Shown here one piece after another: positions 42,221-50,926 of a stretch of 64,000 nt of DNA; the stretch's first letter is position 1, and every line of letters begins with the position of its first letter. This stretch comes from MKUN01 sp964481425. Its GTDB lineage: Bacteria > Bacteroidota > Bacteroidia > Chitinophagales > Chitinophagaceae. The notes under the pieces are model-generated. The model made no database searches and was not told the origin of the DNA. It worked only from the letters and a program-made list of their open reading frames with translations. The DNA lies in NCBI GenBank assembly GCA_964481425.1, contig CAYZTM010000012.1, positions 1 through 64,000 of the forward strand. The letters are read 5' to 3'. A program made the position numbers and the translations under genes.

Positions 42221-43909
42221 TTATGACAGGTATTTACCAACGATAGGCACTCTCCGGCCTACGCCAAATGCTTTTGGAGATACTCTTAATATAGGGCAAA
42301 ACTGGTTCCGTTTGTACTCGTTCATGTTGACCAATTTTAAGATTCGCTGAACTAAAACACTATCATTGCCCATGGCGATGATCTCTTTCGGCCCCTGGTG
42401 CCGTTCTATATATTGGTAGAGTAGGGGGTCGAGTATGCTGTAGTCCGGCAGGCTGTCTGTATCCTTTTGGCCCGGTCTCAATTCAGCACTGGGTGCTTTG
42501 GTGATTATTGACTGGGGTATTATTTCTTTATCCCTGTTCAGGTAATTGGCAATTGCATATACCTGTGTTTTATAGAGGTCGCCGATGACACTGAGGCCAC
42601 CTGCCATATCACCATATAATGTACCATATCCTGTTGACAGTTCGCTCTTGTTGGAGGTATTGAGCAATATAGAACTGAACTTATTACATAGGGCCATTAC
42701 GAGCGCTCCTCTTATGCGCGATTGCAGGTTTTCTTCTGCAACATCAAATGGTCGGTCTTTGAAAACAGGGTGCAGCTCGTTCGTAAAAGACTGGAAGATA
42801 TGTTCTATGGGGATGATATCATATGACATGCCAAGATTCTCTGAGAGGTGTTCTGCATCGGTTACCGAATGCCTGGAAGAGAATTGCGAAGGCATGAGCA
42901 GGGCATGTACATTGGCCGGGCCAAGGGCCTCGGCAGCAAGGGCCTGTACCACAGCGCTATCGATGCCTCCGGATGAGGCTACTACGGCTTTACTGAAGTT
43001 CATCTTGCCGAAATAGTCCCGTATGCCTGATACCAGGGCACTGTGTATTTGTTCGATGCTTTTAGCAGGCTCATAAGTCTCCGGCATTAGCTGTGTGAAG
43101 GGAACAGTGGCAGCACTACGTATCACCGGTTCAGCGAAAGTATTGTCATCAAGCAGGGTAACAGACTGCATAGCCTCTTCGAAATAGGGGAGCTCTGCCA
43201 CAATATCGCAGCTTGCATTCATCACTACAGAGCCACCATCAAATATCAATTCGGTTTGCGCACCGGTGGTGTTGCAGTAGATCATGGGTAGCTTGTACTT
43301 GCTCACATTTTGTTTGATGATGCCTTTGCGCCCGTCAGCATGTACATAGTCGAATGGTGATGCACTAAGGTTTATCATCAGCTCGGGCCCTTTCTCCATC
43401 AATATATCCATGGGGCAGGTACGGTACATAGGATCATCACCGAGGTTCCAGATGTCTTCGCAGATGGTAACTGCTATCCTTTTTGTCTTGAACGTGATGA
43501 TATCCCATTCATATGCAGGCTCGAAGTAGCGATACTCATCGAAAATGTCGTAGTTGGGAAGGAGGCTTTTGTGGATGACCTTCTTTATTTCCCTTTCGTA
43601 CAGAAAGTATGCACTGTTGAACAGGTTCTTGCCCTCTATCTTAGGATTGTGGGCGGGGCCACCTACCAGCACTGCTATATCGTCTGCTGCCTCCTTTATG
43701 CGTTCTATAGATGCAAGGCTTTTGGCAATAAAGTCATCGAATTCAAGAAAATCTCGCGGGGGGTAGCCGCAAACGGCCAGTTCTGAGAACACGACCAGGT
43801 CGGCACCTTGCTTTTTGGCCTCTGCTGTTGCTGCCAGTATCTTATTGGTGTTCGCCTCGAAATTACCGATATGGTAATTCTGCTGTGCCAGGAATATCTT
43901 CATGCTCAT
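42221..43909 (-). CDS. nadE: glutamine-dependent NAD+ synthase
   Basis: 562 residues; the start may be the second Met (43903). Amidates NaAD to NAD+ using ammonia from glutamine. The N-terminal nitrilase-type glutaminase has its triad Glu43 (FSELAVCGYPPRDF), Lys114 (HKSLLPNYDIFDEYRYFEP) and Cys150 (ICEDIW). The C-terminal synthetase has the ATP-binding P-loop SGGIDS (313-318) and LNTSNKSELSTGYGTLYGDMAGG. Length is normal for the two-domain form. Confidence 0.96.
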   Translation of the reverse strand: MSMKIFLAQQNYHIGNFEANTNKILAATAEAKKQGADLVVFSELAVCGYPPRDFLEFDDFIAKSLASIERIKEAADDIAVLVGGPAHNPKIEGKNLFNSAYFLYEREIKKVIHKSLLPNYDIFDEYRYFEPAYEWDIITFKTKRIAVTICEDIWNLGDDPMYRTCPMDILMEKGPELMINLSASPFDYVHADGRKGIIKQNVSKYKLPMIYCNTTGAQTELIFDGGSVVMNASCDIVAELPYFEEAMQSVTLLDDNTFAEPVIRSAATVPFTQLMPETYEPAKSIEQIHSALVSGIRDYFGKMNFSKAVVASSGGIDSAVVQALAAEALGPANVHALLMPSQFSSRHSVTDAEHLSENLGMSYDIIPIEHIFQSFTNELHPVFKDRPFDVAEENLQSRIRGALVMALCNKFSSILLNTSNKSELSTGYGTLYGDMAGGLSVIGDLYKTQVYAIANYLNRDKEIIPQSIITKAPSAELRPGQKDTDSLPDYSILDPLLYQYIERHQGPKEIIAMGNDSVLVQRILKLVNMNEYKRNQFCPILRVSPKAFGVGRRVPIVGKYLS

Positions 43910-43933
43910 GCTGTAAGGCTATATTACTAAAAA

Positions 43934-43958
43934 GCCCGTACAAAGTTATTGTACGGGC
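43934..43958 (-). terminator. terminator after the porin-family gene
   Basis: GCCCGTACAA (43934-43943) pairs with TTGTACGGGC (43949-43958), followed on the minus strand by TTTTTAG. It lies between the barrel gene and nadE. Confidence 0.8.
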
Positions 43959-43988
43959 GTAGTTGTTTTGGTTAAATGACACTGTAAA

Positions 43989-44825
43989 TTAAAAGAATAT
44001 TCCTAAACGCAGGGCAAAATTGTTGAGCCTGGTATTACCATCTTTAAAGCTGCCTTTATATTTGAGATCGTAATTTCCGGGATTGGTCGCATCGGGGGCA
44101 AAACCATTGTTGAAAAACAGGCCGGCATATATACTGAGTTTTTCACTGATGGGATATTCAGCACCGCCACCAACATTGAGCGTGAATATCACCGGAGGTA
44201 CTGCGAGCGTACCTTTAAGTTTTTCGTTATTACCGGTAGTTTCTGTCAGGGCGCTTCCTGTGCTATCGCTGTATGTCACAGTGTAAGTGGCTTTTTTAGC
44301 CAGGTTGAAGCCAACAGTTAAGCCCAATTGCCCGAACACCCTTACGCCTGCCGAACCAAGTTCATCGGAACGTAGTTTGAGGTTGAAAGGCACTTCGAGA
44401 TACTGAAGGTTGTAATTGAATTTGGTCTGATAAACGTTGTTGGTTGCGTAAGTGTTGCCGCTGGTATTGGGCCCCACATACTTTGTGGAGATGATGCCGC
44501 CGGATGTATTGAGGTTGAAACCTGTAGCAAAACCATAGTTCTCAGCAAAATAGTAGTCCATAAGCAGACCCCACATATAGCCAAGTTTACTGCCTTCGCT
44601 GCTAACACTATAAAGGCCATCATCGCTTTTACCTGTTGTGGGGTGCATCCAGGCTATAGTTGGCGCAAAATAAACCCCGAAACGTATGTCGCCTTTTTGG
44701 GTATGGCCACCATAATGATGGCGCGGCGCTTCGGCTGGCGAACCATCGTCGTATTCATATTTTTGAGCGTTGACGGCACCGATACATGCAATAATAAAGG
44801 CTACCGATAGGAGAAGTTTTTTCAT
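43989..44825 (-). CDS. PorT-like outer membrane beta-barrel protein
   Basis: 278 residues. Signal peptide (LLLSVAFIIACIGAVNAQ) then alternating beta strands (GDIRFGVYFAPTIAWM, LGYMWGLLMDYYFAENYGFATGFNL, YNLQYLEVPFNLKLR, GQLGLTVGFNLAKKA) ending with the terminal strand LNNFALRLGIFF, whose final Phe favours outer membrane insertion. This is the Bacteroidota porin/PorT-like barrel family (PF13568). Specific function unknown. Confidence 0.85.
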   Translation of the reverse strand: MKKLLLSVAFIIACIGAVNAQKYEYDDGSPAEAPRHHYGGHTQKGDIRFGVYFAPTIAWMHPTTGKSDDGLYSVSSEGSKLGYMWGLLMDYYFAENYGFATGFNLNTSGGIISTKYVGPNTSGNTYATNNVYQTKFNYNLQYLEVPFNLKLRSDELGSAGVRVFGQLGLTVGFNLAKKATYTVTYSDSTGSALTETTGNNEKLKGTLAVPPVIFTLNVGGGAEYPISEKLSIYAGLFFNNGFAPDATNPGNYDLKYKGSFKDGNTRLNNFALRLGIFF

Positions 44826-44916
44826 ATGTCGCTATTCTTAGGCATTTTACACAAATATCAGGCCGATTCGTTAGCTAATATTATTTTTGCCTTGGTAAAA
44901 GTAAAACCATTTCCTG

Positions 44917-45987
44917 ATGTTGAAGTATCTGCGCTTGCCTAAAAAACACTTTTTTCCACACATATCCACATTGGCGGTTACAATCGGCCTTTGTTTGGGT
45001 CTTGCAGCCTGTAATAATGGTGAGAAGACGCCCAATGTGTCGGGTATTAAGGTAAACCTGGACGCACGCAGGTTTGATAAAGACCTTACGGCTATAGATA
45101 CTACACATATTGCGTTTGGCCTGCAACAGCTGAAAAATAAATATCCTGATTTTCTCGATTTCTATCTTGACACCCTGATGGGGTTGGGGATACATGGTAA
45201 CTATATAGACACAGCTGATGCAATACATACCGGCTTAAGGACTTACCTGACTTATAAGGACTATCGAGGTTTGTTGGATACGGTTTCAGTTCATTTTCCT
45301 GATCTTACCAGCATTAATGAGCACCTTACCAAGGGCTTTCAGTACATGCTATATTATTACCCAAAGTACCATGTGCCGAAAGTGATCTATTCTGTATTCT
45401 GGCTGAACAAGTTGCCGGTATTCATGGAAACGAATGGCAATATCGGTGTTGACCTGGATATGTTCCTTGGTCCTGACTATCCTTATTATAAGTCGGTAGG
45501 AGTGCCGGAATATACTGCCAAACACCTAGTGCCCGGCTATATACCTGTTGCAGTGTTCAGCCTGATATATGACGATATGCATCCGTTCCAAAGGGAAGGG
45601 CGGAACCTGCTTGATATGATGATACAGCGTGGGAAGATGCAATATTTCTTAAGCAAGGTATTGCCTTTCCTTAATGACGCGGAGCGGCTGGCCTATTCAA
45701 AAGAAGACCTTCAAGGTTGTGAAAAGAACGAGGTCCAGGTATATAACTATTTTGTAAAGAACAACCTGTTCTATCAAAAGGACCTGCAGACCGTATTTCG
45801 TTATGTAAATGACGGGCCGAACACAGAAGAGATAGCGAAACAATGCCCCGGTAATATTGGAACATGGCTGGGTTACCAGATAGTGAAAGCATATATGAGA
45901 GAACACCCCGAAACTACCTTGCCGGAACTGTTTGAGTTGAATGATCCCCAGAAACTCCTTGAAGGCTCGAAGTATAATCCCAGATAA
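44917..45987 (+). CDS. gldB: gliding motility lipoprotein GldB
   Basis: 356 residues. Lipoprotein signal with Cys32 in the lipobox (GLCLGLAAC). The mature part has FDKDLTAIDTTHIAFGLQQLKNKYPDFLDFY, YMLYYYPKYHVPKVIYSVFWL and LVPGYIPVAVFSLIYDDMHPFQREGRNLLDMMI, all typical of GldB. GldB is an outer membrane-associated lipoprotein needed for gliding in Flavobacterium johnsoniae. It also occurs in non-gliding Bacteroidota, so motility is not proved. The DUF3078 gene follows closely. Confidence 0.9.
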   Translation: MLKYLRLPKKHFFPHISTLAVTIGLCLGLAACNNGEKTPNVSGIKVNLDARRFDKDLTAIDTTHIAFGLQQLKNKYPDFLDFYLDTLMGLGIHGNYIDTADAIHTGLRTYLTYKDYRGLLDTVSVHFPDLTSINEHLTKGFQYMLYYYPKYHVPKVIYSVFWLNKLPVFMETNGNIGVDLDMFLGPDYPYYKSVGVPEYTAKHLVPGYIPVAVFSLIYDDMHPFQREGRNLLDMMIQRGKMQYFLSKVLPFLNDAERLAYSKEDLQGCEKNEVQVYNYFVKNNLFYQKDLQTVFRYVNDGPNTEEIAKQCPGNIGTWLGYQIVKAYMREHPETTLPELFELNDPQKLLEGSKYNPR

Positions 45988-46014
45988 AATTTAGTGTTTA
46001 TAAAAAGAAAGAAG

Positions 46015-47034
46015 ATGAGAAAAGTTCTATTGTCAGTATTAGTTATTTCCTTATGCTCCTACCAGGCAATGGCCCAATTGGACCAGGCCGACGCGGTAAA
46101 AAAATCACTTGAAACGCAAAACAAAGACACAACAGCATGGATACATAGCGGTGTTTTCTCGCTGGGCATCAATGAAGGTTTCCTGCACAACTGGGCTGCG
46201 GGGGGCGAACTGGCGTCTCTTACTACCAATGGTATACTGAGTGCTAACCTTACACGTCTTGCGGGACGGAATGTATGGAGCAATAACCTTGATATGACCT
46301 ATGGCCTGATCTATGCCTACTCAACCGGTTTTGTACCCAAAAAGACAGATGACCGTATTGATTTCACATCGAAATTTGGGCACCAGATCGATACCTCCAA
46401 TTTTTACATAACGGGTTTGTTCAACTTCAAGTCGCAGTTCACAAAAGGATATGATTATTCGGTACCTAACTGGGATTCGTTCTCTACATCAAAATTCCTC
46501 TCTCCTGCTTATTTTACGCTAGCTGCGGGTATTGAATACCGCAGGGGTACCGACCTGAGCTTGTTTCTGTCGCCGCTGGCAGCACGTGTCACGCTGGCCG
46601 ATAAATACTATACGATGATGAAGCCCGATGGCGCTTTCGGTGTGGAATATGGTAAAACCTCGCGCTTTGAGTTTGGCGCTTATTTCTCCGGCCGCTATGT
46701 ATGGAATATCAGCAAGAATATTGTGTTCAAGACCCGTGCCGACCTGTATTGCAACTACCTGGCAAAAAATGTGAAGGACAGTACAGGTGCTATTGTGAAA
46801 TATGACAACCCGGGTAACATAGATATATTGTGGGATAATATTCTGTCCGTAAAGGTGGCAAAGTATGTCAGCCTAACATTAGGTGCTACCTTTATTTATG
46901 ACAACGATGTACCATATAGCAAAACTTATGTAGATGCGAGTGGTGCTGTAGTGGATAAAAATGAACCCGGTGAGGGGCTTGGCTGGCTACAGCTGAAGCA
47001 GATATTCACGGTAGGTTTTGAATATAAATTTTAA
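46015..47034 (+). CDS. DUF3078 domain-containing protein
   Basis: 339 residues from the ATG at 46015 (MRKVLLSVLVISLCSYQAMAQ, a clear signal peptide); an upstream in-frame GTG at 45994 is unlikely. The first mature region, WIHSGVFSLGINEGFLHNWAAGGELASLTTNGILSANLT, is the DUF3078 opening. The rest is a beta-barrel-like sequence ending in FTVGFEYKF, typical of outer membrane proteins. It often lies next to gldB. Function unknown; outer membrane location inferred. Confidence 0.85.
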   Translation: MRKVLLSVLVISLCSYQAMAQLDQADAVKKSLETQNKDTTAWIHSGVFSLGINEGFLHNWAAGGELASLTTNGILSANLTRLAGRNVWSNNLDMTYGLIYAYSTGFVPKKTDDRIDFTSKFGHQIDTSNFYITGLFNFKSQFTKGYDYSVPNWDSFSTSKFLSPAYFTLAAGIEYRRGTDLSLFLSPLAARVTLADKYYTMMKPDGAFGVEYGKTSRFEFGAYFSGRYVWNISKNIVFKTRADLYCNYLAKNVKDSTGAIVKYDNPGNIDILWDNILSVKVAKYVSLTLGATFIYDNDVPYSKTYVDASGAVVDKNEPGEGLGWLQLKQIFTVGFEYKF

Positions 47035-47080
47035 TACAGCAATGTGGATTTCGTGATGTGTTAAATGCCACGAAATAGTT

Positions 47081-47088
47081 TATTTTTG
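47081..47088 (+). promoter_or_regulatory. promoter -7 box of scpA
   Basis: TATTTTTG lies 48 nt before the scpA ATG at 47137 and inside the upstream open frame, so the 47137 start is favoured. Confidence 0.4.
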
Positions 47089-47092
47089 ACAG

Positions 47093-47120
47093 CAGCCGGG
47101 CATAATGGCCGGCTGTTTAT
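47093..47120 (+). terminator. hairpin with T-run in the scpA leader
   Basis: CAGCCGG (47093-47099) pairs with CCGGCTG (47109-47115), followed by TTTATTTTTC. It may end the DUF3078 transcript or attenuate scpA. Confidence 0.5.
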
Positions 47121-47136
47121 TTTTCTGAATTACGAG

Positions 47137-47970
47137 ATGTCGGCTACTTACCAGATAAAACTTCCCCAGTTTGAAGGGCCTTTTGACCTGTTGCTGTTCT
47201 TTATAGAACGCGACGAGCTGGATATTTATAATATACCCATCCATAATATCACGCGCGATTTCCTTGACTATATCCATACTATGGAGTCGCTCAATATAGA
47301 GCTGGCTTCAGAGTTCATCTTGTTCATATCTACACTGATGCGTATCAAGGCGAGGATGTTGCTGCCACGCAAGGAGCTGGATGCCCAGGGGAATGAAATA
47401 GACCCCCGGCAGGAGCTTGTGGATAAGATATTGGAATACAAGCGCTTTAAGGAGGCATCGGAGCAGATGATGATGATGGAGGCCGAGCGTATGCTGCAGA
47501 TAAAACGCGGTAATATCCGGAATGAACTGGATGCGCTTGGCGAAGAATACTCGGAGGGTACCGAGATACAGACGGTTACTATGTTCAAGCTTATGCAGGC
47601 TTTCGAACGTACCATGAAGCGTTTCAAAGACCGTACTGATAAACCCCAGCACGTAGTGGTAAAGTATAATTACAGTATGGAGGGCCAGCGTGCGTTCCTG
47701 CTCGACTATATGCAGAATACCCAGCGTGTGGCTTTTGATACCCTCTTCGGGCAATGCCAGAACCGCCTGCATGCTATATTCACTTTCCTTTCATTACTTG
47801 AGCTGATACAACAGCAGTTCTTTAATATCCTGATAGGCACAGGGCGCAATAACTTTATTGTGGAGCGCAATGATAGCCGGGAGGAAATAGCAGGTGATAA
47901 TGAAGGGACGGAACAAAATGACCAAAATACAGAAGATAATACCGACAATGATGGTACTATGGCACAGTAA
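47137..47970 (+). CDS. scpA: segregation and condensation protein A
   Basis: 277 residues from MSATYQIKLPQFEGPFDLLLFF, the kleisin-family N-terminus. An upstream open frame to 47065 is not conserved and would include the promoter and hairpin. ScpA links SMC and ScpB in the bacterial condensin. Signatures are FEGPFDLLLFFIERDELDIYNIPIHNITRDFLDY, ASEFILFISTLMRIKARMLLP and a C-terminal winged-helix part (LLDYMQNTQRVAFDTLFG...FLSLLELIQQQFF). The acidic tail (DNEGTEQNDQNTEDN) is an extra. scpB is not in this window. Confidence 0.92.
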   Translation: MSATYQIKLPQFEGPFDLLLFFIERDELDIYNIPIHNITRDFLDYIHTMESLNIELASEFILFISTLMRIKARMLLPRKELDAQGNEIDPRQELVDKILEYKRFKEASEQMMMMEAERMLQIKRGNIRNELDALGEEYSEGTEIQTVTMFKLMQAFERTMKRFKDRTDKPQHVVVKYNYSMEGQRAFLLDYMQNTQRVAFDTLFGQCQNRLHAIFTFLSLLELIQQQFFNILIGTGRNNFIVERNDSREEIAGDNEGTEQNDQNTEDNTDNDGTMAQ

Positions 47971-48013
47971 TTGCTATAGTTATATTGTTAGTGTAAGTAA
48001 AACTCCAAAGATT

Positions 48014-48042
48014 TCCCCGCACTGTCGGACAGTTGGCGGGGA
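48014..48042. terminator. bidirectional terminator between scpA and the DUF6263 gene
   Basis: TCCCCGC (48014-48020) pairs with GCGGGGA (48036-48042); the interior also has ACTGTC/GACAGT arms. T-rich DNA follows on both sides of the convergent genes. Confidence 0.7.
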
Positions 48043-48049
48043 TTCTTGT

Positions 48050-48928
48050 TTAAAGGCGGCTGCCTGATACGTTAATGTCAGAGCTTATCTCCACAGGCAT
48101 CTTATTGCCGTTCATCTCAAATGTACCCTTGATCTGCTGGCTAAGAACACTGCCTACTAACAGGCCACTGGCTATGTCAACATCAAGACCTCCGGTTTGC
48201 ACCCCTTCCAGCGACATTTTTACCTGCTCTTCATTATTGGGTTGTGATGATATTTTTGAACTCATCTCTATGTGAGCTATGCCGTCTTTTACTGATATTA
48301 GTTTGAAGGTGTTATCTGTATTCATATCCACGATACCCAGCGATGCCTTGTAGCTGTTGTTCCATGTGTCGCCCGGCTTTACAGGTTTATCCGGGTAAAT
48401 ATAAAAAGCCTGTTGCATCATAGAGCGTAGAGAACTATCACTGATAGGCACATTCTCACCGCTTCCGGGCATCAGTTCTTTGAATCCGTCCAATGCTACG
48501 ATCTGTCCTTTCTCATTGACCGTCATGCTAAAAGTGCGGTGCAGCATATCGCCGAGGCGGCGCATCTCCGGGGAGCTATGGGCTGTATCGTCACTGTCAT
48601 AAGACATGTTGCGAAAGCTATTGTTCGATTTCATGGTTATCCTGTCGTAGGTAACGCTTAGTTTTTTATTGTCTCCCTCAGCTCCGGTTACACTATAAGT
48701 GGATTCCATGCCCATATCCTGGTCAACGGATATTTGTTTGCCCATCAGCTCTTCTGAAATGGTTTGGCGGTTCTTAACGATATATTTGTATTTGGTCCCT
48801 TTCTGAAAATTGAATTTCAGGCTGATACTGCCATCATTATTCATGCCGCCTCCACTATTGCCGCCGCATGAGCCAAGCAAACAAAACAGTGGTGCTAAAA
48901 TGAACGCAAGCGTAAATATCTTTTTCAT
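48050..48928 (-). CDS. DUF6263 family lipoprotein
   Basis: 292 residues from the ATG at 48928 (MKKIFTLAFILAPLFCLLGSC); the upstream Met at 48946 gives a poorer signal. Lipobox LLGSC with Cys21. The body starts FNFQKGTKYKYIVKNRQTISEELMGKQI and contains TYSVTGAEGDNKKLSVTYDRI and KPVKPGDTWNNSYKASLG, matching DUF6263, a family with repeated beta strands. Function unknown; membrane-anchored by lipid. Confidence 0.75.
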   Translation of the reverse strand: MKKIFTLAFILAPLFCLLGSCGGNSGGGMNNDGSISLKFNFQKGTKYKYIVKNRQTISEELMGKQISVDQDMGMESTYSVTGAEGDNKKLSVTYDRITMKSNNSFRNMSYDSDDTAHSSPEMRRLGDMLHRTFSMTVNEKGQIVALDGFKELMPGSGENVPISDSSLRSMMQQAFYIYPDKPVKPGDTWNNSYKASLGIVDMNTDNTFKLISVKDGIAHIEMSSKISSQPNNEEQVKMSLEGVQTGGLDVDIASGLLVGSVLSQQIKGTFEMNGNKMPVEISSDINVSGSRL

Positions 48929-49027
48929 GTGTAGAAAAATAAACATTTACAAAGAAAAATTCAAGCTGTGTGGATTAAATCTTGAGCCTGTCCGCCTGTA
49001 TTGTCAGAACGGGAAGTGAATATTATC

Positions 49028-49759
49028 TCATCGTTTACACATATGAGAGTTAGTGCCTAGCAAATCGTCTATACTACACCACATCGACCGATCACTATTA
49101 GGGTCGTTGAACCATCCGTTTTTAGCAACAATAACTCCTTTGCTGTTTATGAGGTAGGCATTGTTTGGTGCCGGGCCAAAATGGGACCACCATTCGTTGT
49201 TGGGCCCATCGATAAGTACAGGGGCTATGATGTTAAGATCCTGCTTCATCGCAATCGCCGTCTTTTTTCTTGCACCATAGGTATTCTCCTGTGTTACTTT
49301 GAGCTTCATGCTATTATTTTTTGGTTCAGGAGAGGAACCAAAGCCCATATATGGGCACTGTTGCCCGGCTGGATGTGCTTCGACTACATATACCAGGAAC
49401 GTGTTAAGGCGATAACCATAGTTTCTTGTGATGTTGTTGAAGTCATTGATCCTGCTTCGCGTCGAAGGACAGGAATAGCTGCCGGAAACAAGTAAAACAG
49501 GTTTGTTATTGTCCAATACTGAATCAATGTCTACTGCCACACCGTCAGTAGTATAAAGTGTAAAATCAGGTATCGTATCACCGACATTATAGCCGGTAGA
49601 GCTAAAATCACCATTTTTGGCCGGCACTTTTGATATTTGTATGCCAGCCCCATCGCTTGGGCGAGCATCGCCTGTAATCGATTTTTTCAGGATAGCGTGT
49701 TGGCCAAAGGAGAGCAAACTATGCCAAAGGAAAACACAAACAAGTACGTAAAAGCGCAT
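49028..49759 (-). CDS. thioredoxin-fold protein, deiodinase-like
   Basis: 243 residues with a signal peptide (LVCVFLWHSLLSFGQ). YNVGDTIPDFTLYTTDGVAVDI starts a thioredoxin-like fold. KPVLLVSGSYSCPSTRSRI holds the active-site region; Cys97 takes the position of selenocysteine in iodothyronine deiodinases. LNTFLVYVVEAHPAGQQCPYMG is the deiodinase-type segment. Bacterial members are probably general peroxidases or reductases; iodothyronine activity should not be assumed. A promoter box lies 4 nt before the ATG. Confidence 0.75.
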   Translation of the reverse strand: MRFYVLVCVFLWHSLLSFGQHAILKKSITGDARPSDGAGIQISKVPAKNGDFSSTGYNVGDTIPDFTLYTTDGVAVDIDSVLDNNKPVLLVSGSYSCPSTRSRINDFNNITRNYGYRLNTFLVYVVEAHPAGQQCPYMGFGSSPEPKNNSMKLKVTQENTYGARKKTAIAMKQDLNIIAPVLIDGPNNEWWSHFGPAPNNAYLINSKGVIVAKNGWFNDPNSDRSMWCSIDDLLGTNSHMCKR

Positions 49760-49763
49760 TAGT

Positions 49764-49771
49764 CAAAGATA
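49764..49771 (-). promoter_or_regulatory. near-leaderless promoter of the deiodinase-like gene
   Basis: TATCTTTG on the minus strand ends 4 nt before the start codon at 49759, the same arrangement as at purB and fmt. Confidence 0.45.
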
Positions 49772-49909
49772 AGATATTACATAGAACGGCCTTCATTTGT
49801 ATTTGGTTAAAGTTGGATGTGGCCATCTACGCTAAAAATGAACTTACTTTGCAAATTGTAATAACTCAGACCTGTTAATGCGGTAAGGAGTGAAGTACAA
49901 TTTTGTGCT

Positions 49910-50926
49910 ATGCGAAATAATAACATACATATATTGGCCATTGAATCGAGCTGCGACGAAACCAGCGCTGCTGTGATACGTGATGGCGAGGTGTTGAGCA
50001 ACCTGATCGCTACGCAAAAAGTGCATGAACAATATGGCGGAGTGGTGCCGGAACTGGCATCGCGGGCACATATGCAAAATATAATACCTGTGGTGGATGT
50101 GGCGCTTAAGGAGGCTGGTATTGATAAGCACGACCTGCATGCGGTAGCATTCACACAGGCACCGGGTCTTATCGGTTCTTTGCTTGTGGGCGCCTGTTTT
50201 GCCAAAGCATATGCGCAGGCTCTCGATGTGCCGCTTATTGCTGTTCACCACATGCAGGCACATGTCCTGGCGCACTTCATCGATGAGCCAAGGCCTGAAT
50301 TCCCTTTCCTGTGCCTGACCGTATCAGGGGGGCATACACAAGTGGTCTTGTGCCGCGATTACCTGGATATGGAAGTGCTGGGCGAAACAGTGGATGATGC
50401 GGCAGGAGAAGCCTTCGATAAAGTAGCCAAGATGCTGGAACTGCCCTATCCCGGCGGGCCAATGGTGGATAAACTCGCGCAGCAGGGCGACCCGCATAAG
50501 TTCAGGTTTCCCGTTACCGATATGGAAGGTTATGATTTCAGCTTCAGCGGTATCAAAACAGCAGTATTATATTTTCTGCAGGCCGAACGTAAGAAAGATG
50601 CCGATTTTGTTGCTAAGAATATCCATGATATTTGCGCTTCTGTACAGTACACTATCATTAAAATGCTGATGAACAAGTTGCGTAAAGCTGCTGCTGAGCT
50701 TGATATCAAGCATATCGGTATAGCCGGCGGTGTGTCGGCCAACAGTGGTTTGCGTAAAACCTTGCAGGAGGAAGGTGAACGCAACGGCTGGCAGGTGTAT
50801 ATACCTGCATTCCAGTACTGCACCGATAATGCAGCTATGATCGGGATAACGGCATATCATAAATACCTTAAGGGGCAGTTTACCGATCTTAGTGTTAGCC
50901 CCACGGCAAGGGCCACCTGGACATGA
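49910..50926 (+). CDS. tsaD: tRNA N6-adenosine threonylcarbamoyltransferase
   Basis: 338 residues, normal length. Makes t6A37 on tRNAs that read ANN codons, together with TsaB, TsaE and TsaC. ILAIESSCDETSAAV opens the ASKHA fold; the metal-binding HMQAH gives His114 and His118; TVSGGHTQVVL, GEAFDKVAKMLELPYPGGP and IAGGVSANSGLR follow. The stop overlaps the next start by 4 nt (ATGA), so the pair is translationally coupled. Confidence 0.97.
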   Translation: MRNNNIHILAIESSCDETSAAVIRDGEVLSNLIATQKVHEQYGGVVPELASRAHMQNIIPVVDVALKEAGIDKHDLHAVAFTQAPGLIGSLLVGACFAKAYAQALDVPLIAVHHMQAHVLAHFIDEPRPEFPFLCLTVSGGHTQVVLCRDYLDMEVLGETVDDAAGEAFDKVAKMLELPYPGGPMVDKLAQQGDPHKFRFPVTDMEGYDFSFSGIKTAVLYFLQAERKKDADFVAKNIHDICASVQYTIIKMLMNKLRKAAAELDIKHIGIAGGVSANSGLRKTLQEEGERNGWQVYIPAFQYCTDNAAMIGITAYHKYLKGQFTDLSVSPTARATWT

